From Uranotaenia lowii (Eukaryota; Arthropoda; Insecta; Diptera; Culicidae), in assembly GCF_029784155.1 (NCBI RefSeq), contig NC_073691.1, positions 89,734,722 to 89,798,721 on the forward strand: 64,000 nucleotides of DNA, read 5' to 3'. Each line of letters begins with the position of its first letter. The stretch's first letter is position 1. Below are positions 43,640-52,950 of the stretch, piece by piece. A program made the position numbers and the translations under genes. The notes below the pieces were generated by a model that was not told the origin of the DNA, made no database searches, and saw only the letters and a list, made by a program, of their open reading frames with translations.

Positions 43640-44594
43640 CTATTGGGGCAACCATCCAAATTTCTTCTGGAACTGCTGTATTCACTTTTCTGTGTCATTT
43701 TCGATCACCAAAACACATGAACCCAACTCTTCATCGTATCCTAAAATTCTGCTTACTTGTTCTACTTGTTAAAAGACATTTGATCAGAAAAACCAACATA
43801 TTTCTTCTATTTTATGAAGTTGTATAACATCTTATGCAAAAACAACGAAAGAAATTAAGCTTACAACAAATCACTTTAACGTTTTGTTTTTATAAACAAG
43901 CATTTTTAGTCGTTAGACAGTGAGCGCGATAAGCGCCTTTGAGTATGCAGTAATCAATGTGAACAAAATTTAGGTATTAGTACTAGTACAAGAATATTTA
44001 AAAGAAAATTTATAATTGTCATGTAAGTCACATAGCCTCCAAGACATTAACAGTATTTGATTAAATGAAAATATTTCGGGACACCTTAGATAGCCCGAAA
44101 TATGTACAGTAGAACCACGTAGTACCCCGCTTATCTGAGCTCGTTATCCGAACCACCAAAATCCATGTAAAAATGTGCTTTTTCATCGCGATATTTTGTA
44201 CATCAAACATTAAGCAATTAAAGTAAAGTTTTTGGCTAGTTTAAAACCTAAATTTGCCAGACACGTCGATGAAATATTTAGAAAAATAAAATCCATGGAA
44301 GAACCGAGTTATGCGCCTGGATGATATGCAATAACAGTGCAAAAAAGTTTGTCAATGTATTTCGTTTAATCCAAGGTTTCACTTATCCGAGGTGGTCCTG
44401 CTCCCAACTATTTCGGGTAAGCGGGGTTCTACTGTACATCCTTTTGCATACCATCCGGGCGCAAAGCTCGATAGATATACGGAAATTGCGTCAACCTGAT
44501 GGCTGATGGGTTTCTACTGTTTAACATTTCTCCTGATTATTTGGGAAATAATCTTAATGTACTCTTTTTGGTGTCGCGGGATACGGTAACCCTA
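43640..44594. mobile_element. ~950-bp MITE, copy 1
   Basis: Shares about 80% of its sequence, in the same order, with the adjacent 44601-50356 copy (for example ACATTTGATCAGAAAAACCA at 43776 and 44707, an offset of 931 bp). The right end reads GGTGTCGCGGGATACGGTAACCCT. The left end is loosely complementary (GGGGCAACCATCC near 43643). It contains a pogo-like MITE. Confidence 0.6.
44107..44434. mobile_element. pogo/Tigger-like MITE (328 bp), copy 1
   Basis: The ends CAGTAGAACC and GGTTCTACTG are flanked by TA (44105-44106, 44435-44436). Subterminal CCGCTTATCTGAGC / GGGTAAGCGGG pairs are typical of pogo/Tigger-type ends. No transposase. Confidence 0.8.
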
Positions 44595-45352
44595 GCATAG
44601 GAATACCATACGTACTCTCTTTAGAGTACATGTACACTTTTTCGATCGAAAATTGGGCGTCCTTTTTTTGTGAAATTTTACCAACTGCACTCTTTTTTTG
44701 TTGAAGACATTTGATCAGAAAAACCAACGTTTATCTTTCTTTCTATGTAGATGTTTCACATCTTATGCAAAAACCACACAAAGAATACAGCTTACAACAA
44801 ATTACTTTCACATTTTGTGTTAATAAACATGCATTTTAAGTCGTTACAAACAGTGAGCACGATAAGCGCCTTTGAGTATGCAAACAATAATCAATATGCA
44901 CAAAATTTAGGTTAGTCGAACAGTACAATAACATTTAAAAAGAAAATTTTTAATTGTCATGTTAGTCACATAACCTCCAAGACATTGGCAGTCTTTGATT
45001 AAATTTTAATATCTCGGTGCCACCTCAGATAGCACGAGATAATTACAGTAGAAACCCGTTCATCTGAGCCTTCGCTTTATCCGAGCCATCATTTTTATCC
45101 AAAATCCATGTAAAAATGTGTTTCATCATCGCGATATCTTATTGAGCTTTTAAATTGACGTCTCTGGCAAGTTTCAAATCTAAACTTGCTAGAAATGTCG
45201 ATTACATAGAAAAATAAAATCCATGGAAGAACCGAACTATGCGCCTGGATAATATGCAATACCAGAGCAAAAGTGTTTGTCAATGCATTTCGTTTAATCC
45301 GAGGTTTCACTTATCCGAGGTGGTCTCTCCCCCGACAACCTCGGGTAAGCAG

Positions 45353-45636
45353 TATAGTATAAGTCCCGGTCGATGAATAAAAAAAGCGACATCCCTAATG
45401 AAGGTACCTATAAGAAATGAGAAATACGGGAATCAAAACGAAAACTCGAGAGAAGAACGAGAGAGAGTGTGTGTTAAAGCGTCGACCGATTGAAGATCTC
45501 GGTGGCTGGCTGGCGTGTTTGATTGACTGAGTCAGTGATACGAGTACACTTGCGGGATTAAGGTGTCCCTTCTTCTCTTCTAGCTCCGATGAAAATCTGG
45601 GAATTTCTCTAAAATTGCTCGGCGGAGGACACGACA
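45353..45636 (+). repeat. Left LTR-like direct repeat
   Basis: Starts TATAGTATAAGTCCC (right copy: TGTAGTGTATAAGTCCC) and ends GAGGACACGACA. It contains GAGAGAAGAACGAGAGAGAG and AAAAAAGCGACATCC blocks identical in both repeats. Confidence 0.9.
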
Positions 45637-45637
45637 A

Positions 45638-45654
45638 TGGCGCGGCGGCTCCCA
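45638..45654 (+). other. Candidate primer-binding site
   Basis: TGGCGCGGCGGCTCCCA starts one base after the left repeat, the expected place and first bases for a tRNA primer. I cannot name the tRNA. Confidence 0.5.
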
Positions 45655-46113
45655 GCGGCCGGTACGTATCGAAATGGTGATCATTTTGAAAGAAGTGATA
45701 AGCTCGTTGTTTTGCGTCTTGAGTGCATGTTTTCGGATGCTGTGCATATTTTGCGGGCGGAAAAAGCGATTCGTCAGCAGTGAGTTTTTGGCGGCCATGA
45801 TGTTTTCAACTTTCTTCGTAGCGGAGACGAGAGATAGTTTGTATTTGTGATAGCAGATGATTGGGACTTGGTGCTCGGCCTTGACAGCTCGCCTAACCGT
45901 TAGCGTTCTATGCTATTTTTTTCATTTATTCGTTGCTGCTGAAGGGTTGGGGAGGCTTAAAGCTGAAGTGGCTATTTGTTGGATATTTTCACAGCTTGAG
46001 GAGGAGAAGGTTATCGGATGAAAAGATAAATACATAGATGTTCTGACGCACTTGTGTTGGTCGAATGTAGGTCTCCGTCGTTGTAGTTGTGAGAAGTAAT
46101 CCTTAGGTGAGAG

Positions 46114-47773
46114 CAGCGTTACCACATATACAGATTTTTCTGTAAACATACAGATTTTTTTTAAATTTTTAAACCAAGAATCTGTATATACAGATTACAT
46201 ATAATTGGAAATTCATACAGATTTTATACAGATTTTCAGCAAATCAAATTTTTTTTAACGATATTCTGATTATGCTTTGAGTAAATCGATAATAATCCAC
46301 TTCATGATTCAAGTTCAAGCCATCTTCAATTGTCACAGCCACAAATTTGAATAATCTTCCAGATCAGGGATGAGGACTATAAAAATACATAGTGTATAAC
46401 AATAAACAAGGGTTTGAAAACAGATTGAATCCTGTGTTTGAAATAGGAACGTATGGTACTGTTGTCCACGTTTCTTCCTCCCCTAGCTCCAGTCGTCTCT
46501 GCGTCCAATACTGCACAGTGGGCCCGGCCTTGATAAGATGAATAGTGAATGTATTTTTACTATTCACCGGGATGCTGATAAGTTCTGGCTGTGTACGTAT
46601 CATAAGCATAAGCATAAGATTGAATCCTGTGTTTGAGAATCATATACCAAAATCGGACATTACCTTATACGAAACGTAACTTTCAACGCTATGTTAAATA
46701 TTATTGACTCACTTCAGCGACTGTGGACATTTTTCTAGCAGTAAATAAGGCTATGATCATTTAGAATCCGGACAGTTATAAAAATATGTATTTTAAAAAC
46801 TATTCTTTTGATCGAAAAACTTTCTATGGAGGAAAAGAAGGTGTTAACATGATATTTAATGTAAAAATATAAAAAAAAATTACCGTTGATTTCAAGAAAT
46901 ACTCTTACTTTGTCATAAAACCTCTTATTTTTTATCATTGCACACTTTTATCTTGCGTAAAAACCGGTTGCACAGATTTCGATCTGTGATGTACTAGTCA
47001 GGCAACACTTTTTGCCTGGCGGAAACGGATTTACTGGATAGTTAAGGGAGCTGCATTAAGTTATCCCCAATAACCATTTTTTACCATAGTTGAGATCAAG
47101 GGTTCCACTCCAATGCTTGGTTTGAACTTCGTGACCATCCTAGAGAGGCTAGTACTTTTTAACCATTTGGGCAAAAAAAAATTCAGAAAAAAATCAACAG
47201 TTAATGAGTTTTTAAGTCGACAATGAAGAATTTCCGGGGCGATTGTAAAATCATGTCTTTTTGCATCGTAAATATCTCAAACACACATTAATTTAAAAAT
47301 ATGAAAAAATAGGCAAGATAGTCCTTTTCATACCCAACATAAAGCTGCATATCCGAGCGCTAGTAACGTTGCTATCACCGAAGTAAAGTACCCGGATACT
47401 AAATGTTCATAGCTTTAACTAAAGAGTAATGAATTTGGCTTGTTAAAGAGACTTTGGACATAATTTTCTAATCCCAACTAATTATTAAACCGAAGAAAGA
47501 CACATTTCATAGTTATTCGTACAAAGTTAAACCAATTAGCAATTTGCGTGTAGCAAAATGACGGAATTAAGAATGATTTGACAGTCAGTAGTCCGCAAGA
47601 ATCATAAGCGCAATTCATTTAGTGCGCTAAGCGTTATACATACGTCATTGTAATGCAGCATTAGATCCGGAAACGATATTTCAGACACAGATTTCAATAC
47701 AGATTTTTGAGATTTGATACAGATAAAAAAGATTTTTTGCCTCGAAAATACAGATTTATATGTGGCATCGCTG
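46114..47773. mobile_element. Non-autonomous hAT element (1.66 kb)
   Basis: The ends CAGCGTTACCACATATACAG and, inverted, CAGCGATGCCACATATAAAT are flanked by a perfect 8-bp duplication GGTGAGAG (46106-46113 and 47774-47781). TACAGATTT words are clustered at both subterminal regions. No transposase. It carries the short retroposon copy 2 and sits in the interior of the LTR-type element. Confidence 0.9.
46442..46616 (+). mobile_element. Short retroposon with (CATAAG)n tail, copy 2
   Basis: A 20-bp direct repeat AGATTGAATCCTGTGTTTGA lies at 46422-46441 and 46617-46636. The element ends in CATAAGCATAAGCATA and extends about 24 bp further 5' than copy 1, as expected for variable 5' truncation. Confidence 0.8.
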
Positions 47774-47807
47774 GGTGAGAGGATGTGGAGAATTTACCCG
47801 GTTGTTT

Positions 47808-48049
47808 GAATTTGTGCGAGAGGACGCGAATCAGAGCTGAACTGTATGATTCGTGCGAGAGGACACGAACAGTCTGTTTAGATTTGTGCGAGAGGACGCA
47901 AATCAAAGCTGATGTTTATGATTCGTGCGAGAGGACACGAATAATCTGTTTAGATTTGTGCGAGAGGACACAAATCACAGCTGAAAGATGAGATTCGTGG
48001 GAAGGACACGATTTATGTTTGTTTAAATTCATGCGGGTGGACATGAATT
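47808..48049 (+). repeat. Tandem array of seven covarying hairpins
   Basis: Seven stem-loops: 5' arms start near 47808, 47848, 47881, 47920, 47953, 47992 and 48025 (spacings 40, 33, 39, 33, 39, 33). The loop is CGAGAGGA in five, GGAAGGA and CGGGTGGA in the last two. Stems: ATTTGTG/CGCGAAT, ATTCGTG/CACGAA, ATTTGTG/CGCAAAT, ATTCGTG/CACGAAT, ATTTGTG/CACAAAT, TTCGTG/CACGA, ATTCATG/CATGAAT. Changes on one arm are matched on the other or pass through G-T wobble. No coding pressure is apparent. Confidence 0.85.
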
Positions 48050-48219
48050 AATTTTTGACTGTAGCCATTTAACCAATTCTGAACTTGTAATGCTATAATT
48101 GTAGATGATAATTTGATTAGTAAGCAGTCAGCGGTAACCGAAAACATGACCGCTAGATGTTAGTAATGAGAGCCTTGCTTTTGGATTTAAAGTTATGCAT
48201 TATGAATTTTAATTTGTTA

Positions 48220-49171
48220 CCGTCAAACGGGGCAACATGCAACAGCGGGGTTCGATGCAACATTTCTATAACACTACATTGAATCAATTTTTAATTTAAT
48301 GTTTTGTAACAAAGTTATCTTTTAATGATAACAAAATGATGATGACATAATTTCTCGCATCTTAAGCTAGTTGTCTAAATTTTTTATTTTTATGTAAAAT
48401 TTGAAAAATCGAGCAATAAATGTACAAATTTTAACATTTTTTAAAGCCGAAAAAAACTTTACCCAGTATGACGGATCGGCTTGATAAAATTACCTACAAA
48501 CTTTTTACAGGTTTCCTCATGTTATACCAACATTGTTGGTGTAAAAATATTTTTCGAACAATCACCCAATTTTTTTAAATGAATATTTTTAAAATTCAGT
48601 TAGGTGTCTGGGGTTAAATGCAACAAAATGCAAATCAAAGAAATACCTTGTAAATCTCGTTTCCATGTGCTGGAATATGAATGTTTTGAATCACGCGTTT
48701 GTAAACATTTAAATTTCATTCATCCAAACATTTATTTTCATAATTTCAGCTTGTAGATTTTTTCGTAGTATTATTTAACCCCTAAATGTATGCAGCATCC
48801 TTATTTTCAGAAAAAATGTGAAAATTTGTTTTTACAGACCCAAAAACTACTGCAATTGGTGTTGTCATGCGTAATGGTCTTTAAGGCATCGCAAATATAT
48901 TAAAAACTATGAATTTTTGTACGTGTTCATAAGATTTTTCATTAAAAACAAAGTTTGTTGCAAGTTACCCCATTTTCTAAGGAGTGTGAAAATCGCAAGT
49001 TTTTAGAAAAGTAAAAATAACTGAAGAAACCAAAAATTTTTTTAACTACGCCAATTTGATGCCCCAGCATCCTTAAAACTTTTAATGCATAAAGGATACG
49101 ATTAACTGTGAACATAAGTTTTTTAGAAGCCATTGAAGTTGAAAATTGTTGCATGTTGCCCCAGTTGACGG
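48220..49171. mobile_element. TA-type MITE (952 bp)
   Basis: The ends CGTCAAACGGGGCAACATGC and, inverted, CGTCAACTGGGGCAACATGC are flanked by TA (48218-48219 and 49172-49173). This matches an mTA/Tc1-mariner-type non-autonomous element. No transposase. Confidence 0.8.
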
Positions 49172-49267
49172 TACCGCTAAAGCGCAAGAAAAACCGACGC
49201 ATTTGTTGTTTTCATCACACAGCAAAGGAAATCCAAAACGGATACTGTCTTTCAATAGAGTAGAGAT

Positions 49268-49283
49268 GTAGTGGGGGGGAGGA
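49268..49283 (+). other. Candidate polypurine tract
   Basis: The G-rich run GTAGTGGGGGGGAGGA ends directly before the right direct repeat, the place expected for a polypurine tract. Confidence 0.6.
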
Positions 49284-49570
49284 TGTAGTGTATAAGTCCC
49301 GGTCGATGAATAAAAAAAGCGACATCCCTAATGAAGGTACCGATAAGAAATGAGAAATATGGGAATCAAAACGAAAACTCGAGAGAAGAACGAGAGAGAG
49401 TGTGTGTTAAAGCGTCGACCGATTGAAGATCTCGGTGGCTGGCTGGCGTGTTTGATTGACTGAGTCAGTGATACGAGTACACTTGCGGGATTAAGGTGTC
49501 CCTTCTTCTCTTCCAGCTCCGATGAAAATCTGGAAACATTTTAGAGAAATGCTCGGCGGAGGACACGACA
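49284..49570 (+). repeat. Right LTR-like direct repeat
   Basis: TGTAGTGTATAAGTCCC...GGACACGACA, nearly identical to 45353-45636. Confidence 0.9.
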
Positions 49571-49662
49571 AACCAAAACGAATTTTTTATCGCAATAATC
49601 AAACCAACTTTTTATCGGTTGAACGTTTATATCACCAAGCGTATACAATCATTTTCTAACTA

Positions 49663-49869
49663 ATGTTCGGTAATTCTCACAGAATTTTTGACACTTTTAG
49701 CCAAAGAACTGAACGTTTTTTACTAACAATTTGCCGAATAAACTGCGGCTGTGGCTTCAGGTCTGTCTGTTGTTTTATTTTTCAACAATATCGGCAAATT
49801 AGAATATTCGGTTTAGATCAATTTGACCCACCTAAAACTTCGACAGATTGTATGATATTTACCGAACAT
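49663..49869. mobile_element. Small MITE (~207 bp)
   Basis: ATGTTCGGTAA at the left and its inverse TTTACCGAACAT at the right; TCGGTTTA/GCCGAATAAA-like words inside. Boundaries and duplication are uncertain (TA possible). Confidence 0.5.
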
Positions 49870-50356
49870 GTAAGCATGTAAGTAAATTTAAGCAAGAAAA
49901 GTTATGATCTAGGTAAGTTTTGAAATTTTGATATGCTTACGTTAAAAATATATCTTAAGTGAATTTAAATAGTATTTTTCAATATTTTATCATTATTTAA
50001 ACTAGTTGTCGTTAAAAACTTAAAGTATGAAATAGCTACGCATTTTCTAGTCGATTTTTTGCATTTTCAGATTTTGGATAAACTAATGAAAAATTCATTC
50101 TTAAAAGTCATAAGTAGACTTATAGACTTATACACTACAGGTTCTACTGTACATTCTTTTGCATACCATCCGGGCGTACAGCTCGATGATATATGGATCT
50201 TGTGTTTACCTTATGGCTAGATAAAGCGGGAGCTCAGAAACCCAGAGCTCGGGTAAGCGGGTTTCTGCTGTTTAACGTTTCTCTTTACTTTTTGGATAAA
50301 TGATCTGAATGTACTCTTTTTGGTGTCGCGGGATATGGTAACCCTACTCTATGCTG

Positions 50357-51830
50357 ATGCTAAAGTTGAAATTCCAGAAAAAATGAGTGAAACAAAAAAA
50401 ATTAACTCACCAATTTCTTCACACTGAGGCCACTAAGGCATTGATAGGAATTTTGAAAAATCATTGAAATTATACTAAGCATCGAGTCTTGGATCCAAAC
50501 TTTCTCTTGCTTATCTTCAGGTCGGGACCCAACGTCATCTTCTTTCCTCTTCACGAGTTTTTTTTACGATGGTTCAGATTCCATCTTGCTTAATATTGTA
50601 GCCATCAGTTATCAGCTTTTCAACATTGGAACACCGAAAAATTTTCATGTTCTCTACAAAATTTCAAATTATTTGAATAATTTTCGATTAATTTGACAAG
50701 CTGAAAGACGTCAAACCTTGTCGTTGACTGCTTTGATATCTAAACCCGAGCAGAATTTGATTATAATTTAATTACATTAGTTCGCGATCGCAACCGTTAA
50801 ATATAATACGTGCATATCGAACGACACTGACGGACTTCGCGTTCGCCAAGGGATAAGAAGCCGGGCCATTGGTGATCGGCCTTTATTCCAAAACGCCTCA
50901 GTTGACGGTAAGTGCTGGAAACAGTACAAAATCTGAATTAAGTAAAACAGAATATTTTTATACTGAGCATCCCAGATTCGGAAATAAAAAAAAAAAATTG
51001 CAAAAGTCCCGCCCAGTAGGGTTGCTTGGATAGGGTAAGATAGGGTATTTCTAATGAAATTAATCCCTACTTCCAATACACTGTTGTTTTGTTTTGGATC
51101 AAAGTCTAACGTGTGGTTCAAATATTTGGTTCAAAAATGTCCTTTCGTTGATTTTGAACACCTATAGCTTTTCTTCTAATCTTCTATTTGATGGGCCTAA
51201 AATTACCTAGAAACATCATAAGTTCGTGTGGTGATCGAAATCAAATAAGTAGAATACCAAGACTTTGATTTGAAAATTTCAAATCAAATAACCGAACTAA
51301 GTTCGCTTTTCAAAAGAACCAGGGAAAATCTCGGATTCACTCCATCCGGATCCGTAAACGCAAAATTCTACAATTCCTTAAAACCGAATTCCAATACCAT
51401 GCAATTCCAATTCCATTATTTTTTCATGAGCACATACCTAGAGGCCTAGAGCCACCTGTTTATTTTTTATATTTCTTTTCTTGAATGATGCTGAAATCCT
51501 AAAAATATATCTACCAGAGCCGAGTTGGACTGGAACAACACGAAATTTTCGCGATTCTCCTCAGTTTACGGTTGTAAAATTATTGTTTAAGAATCACGCA
51601 AGAATATATTCAGATTTTAGTTTCCGGTAACCAATTTCGACTCTCCAACGAACAGCAATAAATGTACTTCTTCTCACACGGATTTAACGCTTGAGCTCTA
51701 ACTCAGCCGGCGGGTTCTTGTTTCATCTGATGGTAGGAATTTCTGGTTCTCCCCAGCGCATCCCAAACCAATATTCAACCTTATCGCACACAAACTGAAA
51801 CTGGTGGCGGCAGTGGCAAATTTCACTTAC
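50357..51830. other. No gene recognised
   Basis: AT-rich. The 114-residue minus-strand ORF at 50777-51121 shows no domain and contains poly-A-derived Phe runs. Confidence 0.35.
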
Positions 51831-52150
51831 CTCTCATGTATGATCCTACAACCTACTGGCAACGACCGTAACGCCAAACTAATGAACTTTGTGTTAATTT
51901 TCTATTTAGTTTAAATACACATATTAAATTTACACACATGCAAAACCGGTGAAGAGCAAAAGGATACCGCTGGCTGGTCGGGTGTCTTTTTCGCCGAGAC
52001 CAATTTCGCTTTCCGGTCGATCCTTCGGAGCGTATGTAGTAAACCCGGTCTTTGGAGCGAATACGAGGGATGGGTGCTAGGGAAATAGAAGGATGACGCT
52101 TGCTTGCTCTGGTATGTAAGTGCGCCTCCATCGCAATGAGCCACCAGACA
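51831..52150 (-). other. GC-richer island with minus-strand splice donor; possible 5' exon
   Basis: On the minus strand GAGAG|GTAAGTG gives a consensus donor at 51831/51830. Upstream on that strand a 92-residue ORF starts at 52131 and stops at 51853, before the donor, so the exon would be at least partly untranslated. The flanking 52150-52250 has CGCGCG and AT-poor sequence, compatible with a promoter. No product is recognised. Confidence 0.3.
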
Positions 52151-52950
52151 CCACCAGCGAGCGAGAAGGTTTATCCTGCATACACTTCGCTACAGTAGCG
52201 CGCGTTCCAATGCGAGTGTTTCCCTTTTTTGGATTTGCATACGTAGGGGAAATTTGGGCATTAATGTACTGTAAAAGGAGCTTTTACAGTAGTTGTGTAA
52301 AAAAACCAAACTTTTGTCCGACTATCGAACCGCGAAACAGTCGTCGGGCATATACAGTCAATCGCAAAATTGATCGTACACACATGGTTTACCAACTCTT
52401 TTCATTTATTTCTGTGAAAAAATGGTTCAACATGTATGATTTTGATGCACAATAATTGTTTACAAATTTAGCTATTGAGCTGATTGCGACGATTTTGAAA
52501 AACATGTTTTGCTTATTTTATAAATCGAGAAGTTGATAAAAATCCCAAATGAGAGATATGCAAAATCGATTGTACACCTTTTATTTATCCTGAAATTTTT
52601 TATGTGTAAACAAGACCAATGTGGATAAGCGAAGTTTTTTTTGTCAGTGTTTCATGTCAACACCCAGCAGCTGTTTTTTGCTGAATTTTGAAGAGTTGTG
52701 ATCAAAATGGCAAACAAGCACAAGGAAACGGACATTGCGACGCGATCGTTGAAAACAAGTATATGTTGTCCCACTTCCATCTGTACCGTTGAGCCGTCAA
52801 CACGTACGCCGGAGCATCGTATCGTTGCTGTGTACCTGCAGGAACATTTTACATTATTTATTTTTTCCTTACCTGTATTTCAATCAGCACTTTTCAGTGC
52901 TAAAATTATTTTCATTTTCTTTTATTCATATTTTCTCTTTTCTTTCCAGC

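Larger units (their letters stand above)
45353..49570 (+). mobile_element. Non-autonomous LTR-type retroelement, plus strand
   Basis: Direct repeats of 284 and 287 bp (45353-45636 and 49284-49570) are nearly identical and have TG(or TA)...CA ends. A TGG-starting primer-binding-like site follows the first repeat and a G-rich purine tract precedes the second. There is no gag/pol. The interior carries a hairpin array and later insertions (hAT element, TA-type MITE). Without those it is about 1.6 kb, TRIM/LARD-like. Oddity: the sequence right of the second repeat (49571-50124) is not the split MITE, so no target duplication can be shown. Confidence 0.75.
44601..50356. mobile_element. ~950-bp MITE, copy 2, split by the LTR-type element
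   Basis: The left part is 44601-45352 and the right part 50140-50356. The left end AGGAATACCATACG is roughly the inverse of the right end GGATATGGTAACCCT. Its inner pogo-like MITE (45046-50149) is the one actually interrupted: GGGTAAGCAG (to 45352) would join GGTTCTACTG (from 50140), just as in copy 1. Confidence 0.65.

Noticed and set aside
47785..47991. 68-residue ORF with CERTR repeats
   Set aside because: By-product of the hairpin array; spacing of 33 and 39 bp happens to be divisible by three.
45353..49570. Autonomous LTR retrotransposon
   Set aside because: No gag, protease, RT or integrase motif in any frame between the direct repeats.
50777..51121. 114-residue minus-strand ORF
   Set aside because: Low-complexity Phe/Tyr runs derived from A/T tracts and no recognisable motif.
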